From Macrococcus bovicus (GTDB taxonomy: Bacteria; Bacillota; Bacilli; Staphylococcales; Staphylococcaceae): DNA of 64,000 bases. This document shows positions 49,839 through 60,600 of the stretch, piece by piece (position 1 is the first letter of the stretch; every line of letters starts with the position of its first letter). Location of the stretch: the NCBI RefSeq assembly GCF_004359575.1, contig NZ_SCWF01000004.1, forward strand, positions 1 to 64,000, given 5' to 3'. The position numbers were made by a program, and so were the translations under genes. Below the pieces are notes generated by a model that had not been told where the DNA came from, did no database searches, and worked only from the letters and a program-made list of their open reading frames with translations.

Positions 49839-51224
49839 ATGTCTGTAAGAATTGAACACGATACATTTGGTGAAATCGAAGTACCTGCTGAAAAATATTG
49901 GGGCGCTCAGACGCAGCGCAGCAAGCAGAATTTCCCGGTCGGTAAAGAAAAGATGCCGATTGAAGTCATCTACGGCTTCGCACATCTGAAACGTGCGGCG
50001 GCAGTCGTCAATAAAGAACTGGGTAAATTATCTGAAGCGAAAGCAGCTGCAATTGTCAAAGCCTGTGATGATGTACTGGCAGGCAAACTGGACGAACATT
50101 TTCCGCTTGTCGTCTGGCAGACCGGCAGCGGTACGCAGAGTAATATGAATGTCAATGAGGTCGTCGCATTCGCTGCGAACCAGTATCTGGCTGAATCAGA
50201 TTCTGAAGAACGTATTCATCCGAATGATGACGTCAACAAATCGCAAAGTTCAAATGATACTTACCCGACGGCGATGCACATTGCCCTTTACAATGAGATT
50301 GAAGTGAAACTCATGCCGGCACTTGACCGTCTGCGCAACACGCTGAAAGACAAAGAGGAAAAGTTCGCGCATATCATCAAAATCGGTCGTACTCACTTAC
50401 AGGATGCGACACCTTTAACGCTGGGTCAGGAAATCTCAGGCTGGCGCTACATGCTCGACAAATGTGAGGAACTGCTGAACACAGCTAAAAAAGAACTGCT
50501 GAATCTGGCGATCGGTGGCACTGCTGTGGGGACTGGCATCAATGCGCATCCGGAATTCGGTGACCGCGTGGCCGCACAGATCAAGGAGCAGACGGGTTAT
50601 GACTTCGTTTCCTCCCCGAACAAGTTCCATGCGCTGACGGCTCATGATGAAGTGACCTTCGTGCACGGGGCCTTGAAGGCACTGGCAGCAGATTTAATGA
50701 AGATTGCGAACGATGTACGCTGGCTTGCGTCAGGTCCGCGCGCAGGTCTCGGTGAACTGTCGATTCCTGAAAATGAACCTGGTTCTTCAATCATGCCGGG
50801 TAAAGTCAATCCGACTCAAAGTGAGATGCTGACGATGGTCGCTGTACAAGTGATGGGTAATGATACAGTGATCGGTATGGCAGCAAGTCAGGGTAACTTT
50901 GAGCTGAATGTCTTTAAACCTGTCATCATGTATAACACGCTCCAGTCGATTTATCTACTGGCGGACGGTATGAACTCATTCAATGACAACTGTGCAGTCG
51001 GAATCGAGCCGATTGAAGAGAATATCACGAACTATCTGAACCAGTCACTGATGCTTGTGACTGCCCTTAATCCGCACATCGGTTATGAGAAAGCAGCTTA
51101 TATCGCGAAGACCGCCCACAAAGAAGGCCTGACATTGAAAGAGTCGGCCCTGAAAAGCGGTTATCTGACAGAAGAACAGTATAATGACTGGATCAAACCG
51201 GAGGATATGATTCATCCGAAATAA
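49839..51224 (+). CDS. fumC: Fumarate hydratase, class II
   Basis: 461 residues, the usual class II length. It converts fumarate and malate in the TCA cycle as a cytoplasmic homotetramer. Key blocks are [15 protein letters not shown] (about 93-107), [35 protein letters not shown] (catalytic His near 187) and the signature [15 protein letters not shown] (about 315-329) with the catalytic Ser. RBS AAGGGGAG lies 7 nt before ATG. Separate from ppx by 28 bp, without a terminator, so partial cotranscription is possible. Confidence 0.97.
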   Translation: MSVRIEHDTFGEIEVPAEKYWGAQTQRSKQNFPVGKEKMPIEVIYGFAHLKRAAAVVNKELGKLSEAKAAAIVKACDDVLAGKLDEHFPLVVWQTGSGTQSNMNVNEVVAFAANQYLAESDSEERIHPNDDVNKSQSSNDTYPTAMHIALYNEIEVKLMPALDRLRNTLKDKEEKFAHIIKIGRTHLQDATPLTLGQEISGWRYMLDKCEELLNTAKKELLNLAIGGTAVGTGINAHPEFGDRVAAQIKEQTGYDFVSSPNKFHALTAHDEVTFVHGALKALAADLMKIANDVRWLASGPRAGLGELSIPENEPGSSIMPGKVNPTQSEMLTMVAVQVMGNDTVIGMAASQGNFELNVFKPVIMYNTLQSIYLLADGMNSFNDNCAVGIEPIEENITNYLNQSLMLVTALNPHIGYEKAAYIAKTAHKEGLTLKESALKSGYLTEEQYNDWIKPEDMIHPK

Positions 51225-51252
51225 TAAGTATGAAGCAGGGAAGAGGTAGATT

Positions 51253-52785
51253 ATGAAAAGAATAGGTTTAGTGGATATCGGTTCAAATACTATCAGATTA
51301 GTCATCTTTGAGTACTCTGAAAAAACAGGGCTGATTGAACTGCAGAATATTAAAACACCTGCTCGCCTTTATCAGTATCTGGATGCCGACAAAGAAATGG
51401 CTGCAGAGGGGATCAATGTCTTATGTGATACCCTCGAAAGCTTCCAGAAAGTAGCGGACAAGTTTGATGTGGAAGCATTATATCCTGTTGCGACAGCGGC
51501 CGTCCGGCAATCAAAGAACATCACGGAAATCATTGATAAAGTGGTGGAACGTACCGGAATCAAGATGCGCATTATCTCGGAAAAAGAAGAGGCTTACTTC
51601 GGCTACTATGCAGTCGTCAACACGCTTGATTACGAAGACGGGGTCACCGTCGATATCGGCGGCGGCAGCACAGAAGTCACTTATTATGAGGATAAGGAAC
51701 TGAAGTTCTCGCACAGCTTCCCGTTTGGTGTCGTCACCCTGCAGAAACTATTCTTTAATGGTAAGGCTCATAACGATTCTGGTGCTATCGAAGAGGCCGG
51801 AAAATATGTCAAGGAACAGTTGCGGTCACTTAAATGGCTGGGTAAGCGTAAAGTACCTATTATTGCTATCGGGGGATCTGCACGTAACTTCGCACGTATC
51901 CATCAGTCTCTGTCTGAATATCCGATTGCGGGTGTCCACGGTTATTCCATGTCGAAGCAGGATATCGAATATGTCTTCAAAAAGCTGATCACCTCGACGA
52001 TGGAACAGCTTGATGATCTCGATGGTCTGAGCAAGGACCGTCAGGACATCATTGTCCCTTCAGGCATCGTCTTCACGACGCTTTACGAGGAAGTCAATGC
52101 CACTGAATTTATTTTCTCACGTAAAGGTCTGCGTGAAGGCATCACGATGTCTATTATTGAGGAAGACTACAAACATCCTTTTGATAAGAATGAAGTGTTT
52201 AAAGAGAGCCTGCGCAATCTGGCTTACAGCTACAACATCAAGCATGAAGATGCATTGCAGCGTCGCAAGCTGGCAGAAATGCTTTATTTTGAGCTGGAGA
52301 AAATGGATCTCATCGCGGGCGATAAGCAGCAGAAGAAACTGATGCTGCAGGCAGCCTATCTGTTCTATCTGGGCAGTTATATCGATTCTGATGCATCCAG
52401 CCAGCACACGTACTATATCATCTCAAACTCAAGTCTGAACGGCATCGCTCATCGTGAGCGTGTTAAATTAGCGCTTCTTGCAAGCTATAAAAGCAAATCG
52501 CTCCTCAAGTTCTTCATGGATGAGACAGGCTGGTTCAGTGATAAGGAAAGAGGGGAAATTCAGGTGCTCGGCAGCATTCTGAAGTTTGCGCATGCGCTGA
52601 ATGTCAGCAATACACGCGTCGTCACCGAGTTATATATGGAACAGGAGAAGGAGCATGTGAACCTGTATATCCATTATTCGGGCGATCCGATTGCGGAGGA
52701 ATATCAGGCAGAGCGCCAGAAAAAGCACCTGGAAAAAATCACTAAGTCAAAAATTAACATCATCTTTACAGAAAATTTACATTAG
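51253..52785 (+). CDS. ppx: Exopolyphosphatase (Ppx/GppA family)
   Basis: 510 residues, two-domain form. The actin-like N-terminal part starts GLVDIGSNTIRLVIFE (about 5-20), with YPVATAAVRQSKN, EEAYFGY, VTVDIGGGSTEVTYY (about 131-145) and AIGGSARNFARI. The C-terminal HD-like helical part carries AHALNVS near 455. It removes terminal phosphates from polyphosphate, or pppGpp. RBS GAAGAGG lies 9 nt before ATG. It lies 51 bp before ppk1, so making and breaking polyphosphate are encoded together. Confidence 0.95.
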   Translation: MKRIGLVDIGSNTIRLVIFEYSEKTGLIELQNIKTPARLYQYLDADKEMAAEGINVLCDTLESFQKVADKFDVEALYPVATAAVRQSKNITEIIDKVVERTGIKMRIISEKEEAYFGYYAVVNTLDYEDGVTVDIGGGSTEVTYYEDKELKFSHSFPFGVVTLQKLFFNGKAHNDSGAIEEAGKYVKEQLRSLKWLGKRKVPIIAIGGSARNFARIHQSLSEYPIAGVHGYSMSKQDIEYVFKKLITSTMEQLDDLDGLSKDRQDIIVPSGIVFTTLYEEVNATEFIFSRKGLREGITMSIIEEDYKHPFDKNEVFKESLRNLAYSYNIKHEDALQRRKLAEMLYFELEKMDLIAGDKQQKKLMLQAAYLFYLGSYIDSDASSQHTYYIISNSSLNGIAHRERVKLALLASYKSKSLLKFFMDETGWFSDKERGEIQVLGSILKFAHALNVSNTRVVTELYMEQEKEHVNLYIHYSGDPIAEEYQAERQKKHLEKITKSKINIIFTENLH

Positions 52786-52836
52786 TCCGTTATAACTGTA
52801 TAAGTAAAGGTTATAGACATAGTTGAGGTGACTAAA

Positions 52837-54999
52837 ATGGAAACGAACAAAAAGATGGATTTAAACAATAAAGCATATTATAACAACAGAGAAGTTAGCT
52901 GGGTCGCTTTCAATTATCGAGTCATCGAAGAGTCAATGGACATGAAGAATCCGTTGCTTGAACGTCTTAAGTTTTTAGCTATCGCATCATCCAATTTAGA
53001 TGAGTTTTTCATGGTGCGGGTAGCCGGCTTGAAAGATCAGGTGAAGCTGAATTTCACAGAGCGTGAAAATAAAACGCAGATGACACCGACTGAACAGCTG
53101 ATTGCTATCGATGAGAAAAACCGTGAAAATGTGCGGATCCAGTATAAACAGTATCATAAACTGCTGAAAGAACTAGAAAGTTTCCAGGTCTTCTTCAAAA
53201 CCCCTGATGAACTGTCTGCTGAGAACTACGAGTTCATCAAACAGAAATTTGAGTTTGAAATCCTGCCGACACTGACCCCTCTCGGGATTGATGCGTACCG
53301 CCCGTTCCCTAAATTAACGAATAAGTCGCTGAACATCTTTGTGGATGTCAAGGATGCGACGGGCGCTAAAAAATCTGCCATCGTACAGATACCGGCGCTC
53401 CTTAACCGTATCATCGAAATCAAGGATGACCAGCGCCGCGTCTATGTTCTGCTAGAAGATATCATCACTCACTTCATCGGCCGCTTATTTGCAGGTTATG
53501 AAATTCTGCGGACGTTCACTTTCAGAATCACGCGTAATGCCGATCTGACGATTCATGAAGACGGCGCGGAAGATCTGCTGATTGAAATCGAGAAGTTCCT
53601 TAAGAAAAGAAAAAGTGGGGCTGCGGTACGTCTGGAGATTGATGTACGGCATGATCCGACCATCAATGGCTCCTTTTTAACTCAGGAACTGGATATCGAA
53701 GAACGGGATATCTATAAAATTGATGGCCCGCTTGATTTAACGATGCTCTTCCAGTTGGCGGGCATGATCGGCAAGAAATACCCGCAGCTTGAGTTTAAGC
53801 CGTTTGAAGCAGCACCGCCGCTTGCATTGAAGGAGCAGAATGTCTATCAGACAGCGAAGGAACGTGATGTTTTCTTCCATCACCCGTATGAATCATTCCA
53901 GCCGATTGTGGACTTCATTAAAGAAGCTGCAGAAGATCCGAATACACTGGCCATCAAACAGACGCTGTACCGTGTATCCAGCGATTCACCGATTATTGAA
54001 GCGCTGAAACATGCGGCTGAATCAGGCAAGCAGGTGACGGTTTTAGTCGAACTGAAAGCGCGCTTTGATGAAGAGAACAATGTTCACTGGGCGAAGATGC
54101 TTGAAGAAGCGGGCTGTCATGTGATCTATGGGATGACGCATCTGAAGACGCACAGTAAAATCACGCTTGTCATCAAACGCGAAAACGAGGAACTGGTCCC
54201 TTATGTTCATCTCGGGACAGGTAACTATAACGATAAGACCGCTAAAATCTATACAGATATGGGTATCATTACAACGAATAAGGAAATCGGTCAGGATGCC
54301 ATGAACTTCTTCAACTATTTAAGTGGCTACTCTGAGAAGCCGGAGTACAAGAAGCTGCATGTGGCGCCGTTTGAAATTCGTGATGAGTTCCTGGATCATA
54401 TCGACCAGGAGATTGCCTCTCATCAAGCCAATGGCAACGGTCTCATCATCGCCAAGATGAACTCCTTGACTGATAAAGCAGTGATCAAGAAGCTGTTCGA
54501 AGCGAGTCAGGCAGGGGTTAAGGTCAATCTGATCATCCGCGGTATCTGCTGTCTGAAGCCGGGTATTCCAGGGGTCAGCGAGAACATCCGCGTGATCAGC
54601 ATTGTCGGACGTTTCCTTGAGCATTCCCGTATTTATTATTTCTATCATAACGGCGAAGAAAGAATGTATCTCTCTTCAGCAGACATGATGACGCGTAATA
54701 TGATCAAACGGGTCGAGATTCTGTTCCCAGTACTTGATGAAGTGATTGTGACCAGACTGAAAGATATTCTGGCGCTGCAGTTGAATGATAATCTGAAAGC
54801 ACGGGAGCAGACTAATGAAGGGGTCTATGAATACGTAAGGAACGATCTGGAGCCGACTAACTCACAGGAGAAACTCGTGCAGGAAGCGGAACAGTATAAA
54901 CGCAGCCTCGTCAAAAAAGAGGTGGAGCCGCCGAGACCGATGATGTCTAAGCGTGCCCGCTTATTTGACCGTGTGCGTGCACGTATCAGAAGAAACTGA
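52837..54999 (+). CDS. ppk1: Polyphosphate kinase 1
   Basis: 720 residues. The N-terminal [16 protein letters not shown] block, the head domain and two phospholipase-D-like catalytic domains are all present. The phosphorylated His lies in [17 protein letters not shown] (about 442-458). The second site is [24 protein letters not shown], in parts (about 593-616). It makes polyphosphate from ATP reversibly. GAGGTGA precedes ATG 52837 by 6 nt; a GTG at 52828 is in frame but overlaps this RBS. A strong terminator follows. Confidence 0.96.
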   Translation: METNKKMDLNNKAYYNNREVSWVAFNYRVIEESMDMKNPLLERLKFLAIASSNLDEFFMVRVAGLKDQVKLNFTERENKTQMTPTEQLIAIDEKNRENVRIQYKQYHKLLKELESFQVFFKTPDELSAENYEFIKQKFEFEILPTLTPLGIDAYRPFPKLTNKSLNIFVDVKDATGAKKSAIVQIPALLNRIIEIKDDQRRVYVLLEDIITHFIGRLFAGYEILRTFTFRITRNADLTIHEDGAEDLLIEIEKFLKKRKSGAAVRLEIDVRHDPTINGSFLTQELDIEERDIYKIDGPLDLTMLFQLAGMIGKKYPQLEFKPFEAAPPLALKEQNVYQTAKERDVFFHHPYESFQPIVDFIKEAAEDPNTLAIKQTLYRVSSDSPIIEALKHAAESGKQVTVLVELKARFDEENNVHWAKMLEEAGCHVIYGMTHLKTHSKITLVIKRENEELVPYVHLGTGNYNDKTAKIYTDMGIITTNKEIGQDAMNFFNYLSGYSEKPEYKKLHVAPFEIRDEFLDHIDQEIASHQANGNGLIIAKMNSLTDKAVIKKLFEASQAGVKVNLIIRGICCLKPGIPGVSENIRVISIVGRFLEHSRIYYFYHNGEERMYLSSADMMTRNMIKRVEILFPVLDEVIVTRLKDILALQLNDNLKAREQTNEGVYEYVRNDLEPTNSQEKLVQEAEQYKRSLVKKEVEPPRPMMSKRARLFDRVRARIRRN

Positions 55000-55000
55000 A

Positions 55001-55036
55001 AAATCAGTGCAGCGAATTCGCTGCACTGATTTTTTT
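55001..55036. terminator. Terminator between ppk1 and the nitroreductase gene
   Basis: AAATCAGTGCAGCGAA pairs perfectly with TTCGCTGCACTGATTT, with Ts after. It serves both convergent genes. Confidence 0.95.
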
Positions 55037-55640
55037 AGAGGAATTCAGCGACGTCTGAAACAGCAAGACGTGACGTCTCACGTGCTTCTTTAGCCTGTTT
55101 TCCGACCGGTATGAGCATGATCGGTAAGTAGCGGTCTTCAATATCGAACGCTTCGATCAGAGCGGTCCGATTAAAGCCCCCGATCGGACAGGTTGATAAT
55201 CCAGCGAGTGTAGCGGCGTTCATGAACTGCATCGCGGCAAGTGATGCATTCAGGACACCTGCTTCAAACGCATATTCAGGTCGTGAATGCGCGCCAGTGA
55301 TCTGTCCGGCGAGGCGCTCCTTGAGTTCAGGTGTCATACGTCCAGCTTCGACATCTGGATTAAAGACGGCATCAATATTTTTCTCCGCCTGTTTATCAGC
55401 GAGAACGATGAGTGTCGCGCTCGACTCAGTGATCTGACGCTGGTTGAATGCGAGAGGCAGCAGTTTCTCTTTGGCGTCATCACTATGAACGACGATATAT
55501 TTCCAGTGCTGCAGATTCCACGCAGAAGGTGCACGGTTTGCTTTCTCCAGTAGATCGATGAGTTCTTCTTTTGACAGTTTGAAATCCGGGTCATATTCTT
55601 TGACCGCTTTTCTATCTGTGAAAATATTTAAGTCTGACAT
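55035..55640 (-). CDS. Nitroreductase family protein
   Basis: 201 residues. FMN-binding start DRKAVKEYDPDF (about 10-21), RAPSAWNLQHWKYIVV (about 38-53) and the C-terminal GLSTCPIGGFNRTALIEAF followed by LPIMLIPVGKQAKEA. This is the compact MhqN/YodC-like group of NAD(P)H-dependent flavoproteins; substrates may be quinones or nitroaromatics. AAAGGAGG precedes the ATG at 55640, so the longer frame to 55664 is not used. Monocistronic. Confidence 0.9.
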   Translation of the reverse strand: MSDLNIFTDRKAVKEYDPDFKLSKEELIDLLEKANRAPSAWNLQHWKYIVVHSDDAKEKLLPLAFNQRQITESSATLIVLADKQAEKNIDAVFNPDVEAGRMTPELKERLAGQITGAHSRPEYAFEAGVLNASLAAMQFMNAATLAGLSTCPIGGFNRTALIEAFDIEDRYLPIMLIPVGKQAKEARETSRLAVSDVAEFL

Positions 55641-55699
55641 AATGTTCCTCCTTTTAATTAGCACTTATATGTTAAGTGAAAGAAGGTCAAAATGCAATT

Positions 55700-56521
55700 T
55701 TACTGTTTGAGTTCTGCCTCTACACGTTCATTCGTAATCGGATGGACAAAAGTCAGCTTATAGCCGGTCAACTGCAGCTGGCGTAATTTGGAGTCGCTAT
55801 ACAAAGGATCGCCGAGAACGGGATAGCCGATAGCTGCGAGGTGGACACGGATCTGATGCGTCCGGCCGGTATCCAGTTTCAGTTCAACTTCAGTCACACC
55901 GTCGCCGAGCACATGTGAATCGATGATATGTGTGACGGCATGCTGACCGCTGTCGGACACGCGGCGTTTGTTCGGATGGAATTTATCCTTGCCGATAGGC
56001 AGTTCAATGGTCTGTTTTTTCAGGGGCAGCAGACTGCGGACTTTCGCTTTATAGGTTCGGGTGATGTCGCGCTGTTCGAGCATGCGGTCCAGTATCTTCT
56101 TGACCAGTGGATTCTTGGCGACAAGCACGAGGCCCACTGTCTCCTGATCGAGACGATGAATCGGTTCAACATAATCTGATTTCAGCGTATAGACAGCGTG
56201 GTTCAGCAGGGTATTGGTCTCCATCATATCGTTTGGATGGGTCTTGACACCTTTGGGTTTAACCAGTATCGCCAGGTATTCATCTTCGTAAGCCACTTCA
56301 CAAAGTCTGAAGGACGATTTGTACTGACTTTTCTCCTCTGGCAGTGGCAGCATCAGCTGGTCATCTGTATGAAGAATCGAGCGGAATGTAGCAGGTTCGT
56401 TATTAAGCATCAGTTCTTTGGACATGCGCAGTTCATGCATCATTTTTTTAGGTAGCACCCAGTGTTTCAGCAGTTCTTCTACTGTCATGCCGTCAAATGA
56501 CGAGTTGATTGTGATATTCAT
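55700..56521 (-). CDS. RluA-family RNA pseudouridine synthase
   Basis: 273 residues. An S4-like N terminus (about 1-65) is followed by the catalytic block EPIHRLDQETVGLVLVAKN (about 129-147), whose Asp attacks the uridine, and GRTHQIRVHLAAIGYPVLGDPLY (in parts, about 221-243). Target, rRNA or tRNA, is not evident. The usual TSG after HRLDxx is TVG here, which is tolerated in the family. GGAGG lies 5 nt before ATG 56521. Divergent from the GNAT-nitrilase gene. Confidence 0.92.
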   Translation of the reverse strand: MNITINSSFDGMTVEELLKHWVLPKKMMHELRMSKELMLNNEPATFRSILHTDDQLMLPLPEEKSQYKSSFRLCEVAYEDEYLAILVKPKGVKTHPNDMMETNTLLNHAVYTLKSDYVEPIHRLDQETVGLVLVAKNPLVKKILDRMLEQRDITRTYKAKVRSLLPLKKQTIELPIGKDKFHPNKRRVSDSGQHAVTHIIDSHVLGDGVTEVELKLDTGRTHQIRVHLAAIGYPVLGDPLYSDSKLRQLQLTGYKLTFVHPITNERVEAELKQ

Positions 56522-56593
56522 TGTTGCCTCCATTATATGTTTAGCGACTCCCTGAGTCGTGTATAATACTTATTATAGAGCAAACGAAGGAGT

Positions 56594-58138
56594 ATGAACA
56601 TGACAGAGGAACTTAACTTAGAGAATTTCAATAAATCAATTGAATCACGTCTGATGACATTTGATGATATAGATGAAGTCATCAAGCTTCAGGAGGTCTG
56701 CTTCCCCGGCATGGAGCCCTGGAAAAGGGAGCAGCTGGAATCCCATTTGAATCTTTTCCAGCGCGGACAGGTGGTCATTGAATATGAAGGAACTATCATC
56801 GGTTCCTCTTCCAGTCTGATCATCAATTTCGACGAGTACGATGACCGTCACACATGGGATGATATTACAGACAAAGGTTATATCACCAATCATAATGAGA
56901 ACGGGCACAATCTTTACGGCATAGAGGTGATGGTGCATCCGGATTTCCGCGGCATGCGTGTCGGCCAGCGTCTCTATGAGGCACGCCGTGAAATTGCCTA
57001 TGAACTGAACTTGAAGAGTATCATCATCGGCGGCCGTATTCCTAACTATCATCTCTATAAAGATGAACTATCCCCGCGTGAATATGTCAATGATGTGATG
57101 AAGCGCAAGATCAAGGACCCGGTCCTGACCTTCCAGTTTATGAACGGCTTTACGTTGATGCGTATCAATCCGGGCTATCTGCCTGATGATGTCAAAAGCA
57201 GTAAGTACGCGACACTGATGGAATGGAACAATCCTGACTTTGTGGCGAAAAGCAATCTTCATTTCAAGACCAGCTATCCGGTCCGTATCTGTACGGTCAA
57301 CTACATGATGCGTAAGATAGATTCATTTGAAGAGTTTGCGAATCAGATTGAATATTTCGTCGATGTGGCTTACGATGCGGGCAGTGACTTTGTTGTCTTC
57401 CCGGAACTGCTGACGACCCAGCTCATGAGCTTTGACGAGCGACGCAATCCGGCTGAATCGATTCGCCATCTGACTAAATATACGGAGCAGTACATCGAGA
57501 TGTTCAACAGCTTCGCGATGGGTTATAACATCAATATCATCGGCGGTTCCCACTTCGTCGAGGAAGACGATGAAATCTACAACATCTCCTACTTATTCCG
57601 TCGTGACGGCTCAATTGAGAAGCAGTACAAAATCCACGTCACACCGAATGAACGTCGCTGGTGGGGCATTTCACCAGGTAATAAGGTGGAAGTCTTTGAC
57701 ACGGACTGCGGGAAGATTGCTATCCAGATCTGTTATGACAGCGAATTCCCTGAAATGGCACGTATCGCGACGGAAAAAGGGGCGAAGATCATCTTCACGC
57801 CGTTCTCTACAGAAGACCGTCAGAGCTACTTACGTGTGAAATACTGTTCCATGGCTCGTGCGATTGAGAACCAGATCTATACAGTGACAAGCGGCACGTG
57901 CGGCAACTTGCCACAGACTGAAAACATGGATATCCAGTATTCAGCGTCAGGTATCTACACACCGAGCGACTTCGGCTTTGCGCGTGACGGTATCATCGGT
58001 GAGACAGGTGAAAATGTGGAGATGGTGATGATCGGTGATGTTGACCTCGAAGTGCTGCGCCGCGGCCGTGAAGACGGCACAGTGCGCCAGCTGCGTGACC
58101 GTAGACATGACCTCTATCACATTCAATATAAGAAATAA
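56594..58138 (+). CDS. GNAT acetyltransferase fused to a carbon-nitrogen hydrolase (nitrilase superfamily)
   Basis: 514 residues with two enzymatic domains. Residues about 14-200 are GNAT-like, with IEVMVHPDFRGMRVGQRLYEA (acetyl-CoA loop, in parts near 117-137). Residues about 228-510 are a nitrilase-fold amidase with a full Glu-Lys-Cys triad: Glu in VVFPELLT (about 269), Lys in YKIHVTPNE (about 345) and Cys in IQICYDSEFPE (about 379). The fusion is known in bacteria, but its substrate is not established to my knowledge. RBS CGAAGGAGT. Followed after 9 bp by the sensor kinase gene. Confidence 0.92.
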   Translation: MNMTEELNLENFNKSIESRLMTFDDIDEVIKLQEVCFPGMEPWKREQLESHLNLFQRGQVVIEYEGTIIGSSSSLIINFDEYDDRHTWDDITDKGYITNHNENGHNLYGIEVMVHPDFRGMRVGQRLYEARREIAYELNLKSIIIGGRIPNYHLYKDELSPREYVNDVMKRKIKDPVLTFQFMNGFTLMRINPGYLPDDVKSSKYATLMEWNNPDFVAKSNLHFKTSYPVRICTVNYMMRKIDSFEEFANQIEYFVDVAYDAGSDFVVFPELLTTQLMSFDERRNPAESIRHLTKYTEQYIEMFNSFAMGYNINIIGGSHFVEEDDEIYNISYLFRRDGSIEKQYKIHVTPNERRWWGISPGNKVEVFDTDCGKIAIQICYDSEFPEMARIATEKGAKIIFTPFSTEDRQSYLRVKYCSMARAIENQIYTVTSGTCGNLPQTENMDIQYSASGIYTPSDFGFARDGIIGETGENVEMVMIGDVDLEVLRRGREDGTVRQLRDRRHDLYHIQYKK

Positions 58139-58147
58139 GGTGAGCGC

Positions 58148-59236
58148 ATGAAATCAAAGACAGCACTGTTAAAAGAAATAGCAGAATTTCTGAATGAGGA
58201 AACAGAAGTTCAGTCAATGCTGTTGGGTGCGCTGAAACGGCTGGTCGAAGGCAGTGATTTTTCGACCGGCTGGATTTTTTTTATCGATCAGGACGGTCAC
58301 CATCAGCTTGTCTCTGATTATGACCTACCCCAGGCGCTTGAGCGGAATCACTGCCATTATATGACGGAAGGCCCTTGCTGGTGTGTCTCAAGGTATCATC
58401 AAGGCAAATTGACGAAGGCCTCGAACATCATCACCTGCTCCCGAATCGTTCAGGCGAACCGCAAATTCCCGTCTGAAACAGGGGGCATCACGCATCATGC
58501 CACTGTGCCGCTGCAGTCCGGACAGGAGAAGTTCGGCCTGCTGAATGTCGCCACACCTCATAAGGAAACGTATAGTGCAGAAGAATTAGAGCTGCTGGAA
58601 TCAGTCGCCTTCCAGATCGGCAGTGCAATCAAGCGGATTGCGCTGACGGAGAAGGAACGGGAGATTGCGCTGACGAATGAACGCAATCGCCTGGCACGTG
58701 ACCTCCACGATTCTGTCAATCAGATGCTGTTCTCACTGAAGCTGACAGCCCATGCCGCGGGGGCTCAGACGGAGGATGCCCGCTCGAAGATGGCATTCTC
58801 CATCATAGAGGAGACGAGTCAGAATGCCGTCAATGAGATGCGTGCACTTATCTGGCAGCTGAAGCCTATCGGGCTGGAGGAGGGGCTGACCCATGCCATC
58901 CGTCAGTATGCCCAGGTGCTGAATCTGGAGACGACCCTCCACGTAGAGGGTCTCGTACAGTTTGATAATAAAGAAGAGATTACTATCTTCAGAATCATCC
59001 AGGAAGCGTTGAACAATATCAGAAAACATGCTGAGACACAGCAGGCGGTCATCACAATCAGTGCACACTCTGTTACAATAGAAGATAACGGCAAGGGCTT
59101 TACTGTCAGTTCAGCCAGTCAGCTGCCGACACATGGACTTGGCAATATGCAGCAGCGTGCAGAGTCGATAGGCGGACAGCTCCTGATTGACAGCAGTAAA
59201 GCAGGAACAACGATTACACTGCAGCTGAAAGGATGA
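58148..59236 (+). CDS. airS: GAF-domain sensor histidine kinase, AirS-like
   Basis: 362 residues, cytoplasmic, no membrane helix. The GAF domain (about 20-165) holds four cysteines, C69, C77, C79 and C97 (C-x7-C-x-C-x17-C), a spacing that suggests an iron-sulfur site like that of staphylococcal AirS (YhcS), which senses oxygen and redox state. A short coiled helix leads to the HisKA_3 block [18 protein letters not shown] (phospho-His near 188). An HATPase with IEDNGKGF and [13 protein letters not shown] ends the protein. NarL-type kinases pair with LuxR-type regulators, and one follows 4 bp later. The symbol is by analogy. Confidence 0.85.
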   Translation: MKSKTALLKEIAEFLNEETEVQSMLLGALKRLVEGSDFSTGWIFFIDQDGHHQLVSDYDLPQALERNHCHYMTEGPCWCVSRYHQGKLTKASNIITCSRIVQANRKFPSETGGITHHATVPLQSGQEKFGLLNVATPHKETYSAEELELLESVAFQIGSAIKRIALTEKEREIALTNERNRLARDLHDSVNQMLFSLKLTAHAAGAQTEDARSKMAFSIIEETSQNAVNEMRALIWQLKPIGLEEGLTHAIRQYAQVLNLETTLHVEGLVQFDNKEEITIFRIIQEALNNIRKHAETQQAVITISAHSVTIEDNGKGFTVSSASQLPTHGLGNMQQRAESIGGQLLIDSSKAGTTITLQLKG

Positions 59237-59240
59237 GACC

Positions 59241-59870
59241 ATGACGACACTTGTACTCGTTGATGACCATCATATTGTCAGACAGGGTCTGAAGTTTCTG
59301 GTGGATTCGATGACAGATTATGAAGTCATCGCAGATTTCAGTGACGGTCAGGAAGTCATAGACTACCTGGCAGAAGGCGTGCATCCGGCATGTATTCTGA
59401 TGGACCTTGTGATGCCGCGTATGGATGGAATTGAAACGACTAAATACATCAAACAGCATTATCCGGAGATTAAGATTCTCATCTTATCCAGTTATATTGA
59501 CGAGGAGCATGTCATCGGCGTCATGGAAGCAGGGGCAGATGGCTATGAAATCAAAGATGCTGAACCCGGTCAACTGATAGAGACCATCAATAAAGTGGTG
59601 GCGGGGGAAAGATACTTCCATCCTTCAGTCATGACAGCAGCGGAGGCGGCAGTCTCATTGCCCCATCTTAGGAACAGACTGTCTAAACGGGAACTGGAAG
59701 TACTGGAAGAGATGACAAAAGGTCATACAAATAAGGAGATTGCGGATATTCTGTTCGTGTCTGAAAAAACGGTCAAGACACATGTCAGCCACATCTTCAC
59801 GAAACTTGAGGTGACGGACCGTACGCAGGCCGCTATCTATGCGATGACTTACAACTTAATCAATAAATAA
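59241..59870 (+). CDS. airR: NarL/LuxR-family response regulator, AirR-like
   Basis: 209 residues. Receiver domain with [11 protein letters not shown] (acidic pocket, about 6-16), phospho-Asp in [12 protein letters not shown] (Asp near 55), and switch residues in [11 protein letters not shown] and YEIKDAEP (Lys near 104). The C-terminal LuxR helix-turn-helix is [20 protein letters not shown] followed by [20 protein letters not shown] (about 150-190). It follows the kinase gene after 4 bp with no separate promoter. A terminator follows. Confidence 0.9.
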   Translation: MTTLVLVDDHHIVRQGLKFLVDSMTDYEVIADFSDGQEVIDYLAEGVHPACILMDLVMPRMDGIETTKYIKQHYPEIKILILSSYIDEEHVIGVMEAGADGYEIKDAEPGQLIETINKVVAGERYFHPSVMTAAEAAVSLPHLRNRLSKRELEVLEEMTKGHTNKEIADILFVSEKTVKTHVSHIFTKLEVTDRTQAAIYAMTYNLINK

Positions 59871-59903
59871 AGCGAAGATGACGTGTCATCTTCGCTTTAT
59901 TTT
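59869..59903. terminator. Terminator between airR and the SDR gene
   Basis: AAAGCGAAGATGAC-GT-GTCATCTTCGCTTT, followed by TATTTTAG. Shared by convergent genes. Confidence 0.92.
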
Positions 59904-60600
59904 AGCCGTTGAAATGCCAGCCTTGATCATTGTGATAAATCATCTGTCTGGTCATGCCGCCATCAACTGTAAAGACCTGACCGGTGATAAAGCTTGCTCT
60001 GGCTGAAGCAAGGAATAACATCATCTCAACGATATCTTCTGGTTTACCGACGCGTCCGGCAGGGTGCTGCGAGTGGTTCGCCCCTGAAAATTCAGATTCA
60101 GCCGTATCAATCCAACCCGGCGCGATGGCATTGACTCTGACATTCAGGCTCATGGCCAGTGCGTGCGTCAGACTGGTGAGGCCGCCTTTCGCTGCTGTGT
60201 AGCTTTCCGTCTGGGACTGACTCATAGCTGCACGTGTAGAAGTGATGTTGATGATGGAACCCTCGGCCGTGAAATCGTCCTTGAAGAGCTTACTGAGATA
60301 GAACGGCGCGGCGACACCGACCTGCTGGGCGTACAGAAACTCTTCATAACTGCAATCATCAATGCCTTTCATCAGCGGCAGTGCGTTGTTGATCAGAACA
60401 TCGATCGCACCAAAGTCCTTCACCACTCTGTCGTGGAACTGGACGAGTGTCTCAGGCTGACTGATATCGCCTGTAAAATACCCGTTCTCCTGAATATCTA
60501 TGACAGCGACCTCAGCCGCTTCCTGTCTGAAGCGTTCTGCGGCAGCACGTCCGATTCCTGCTGCGCCGCCTGTAATGACCACTACTTTATCTTTGAACAT
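59902..60600 (-). CDS. Short-chain dehydrogenase/reductase
   Basis: 232 residues. Cofactor site VVVITGGAAGIGRAAAERF (about 6-24), NNAL in place of NNAG (about 82-85), catalytic Ser in INITSTRAAMSQ (about 129) and YTAAKGG (Tyr and Lys near 146-150). The end FITGQVFTVDGGM is typical of classical SDRs. Substrate unknown. AAGGAGGAG fits ATG 60600; the longer frame to 60624 lacks an RBS. It overlaps the cation efflux gene by 14 nt and is coupled to it. Confidence 0.92.
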   Translation of the reverse strand: MFKDKVVVITGGAAGIGRAAAERFRQEAAEVAVIDIQENGYFTGDISQPETLVQFHDRVVKDFGAIDVLINNALPLMKGIDDCSYEEFLYAQQVGVAAPFYLSKLFKDDFTAEGSIINITSTRAAMSQSQTESYTAAKGGLTSLTHALAMSLNVRVNAIAPGWIDTAESEFSGANHSQHPAGRVGKPEDIVEMMLFLASARASFITGQVFTVDGGMTRQMIYHNDQGWHFNG

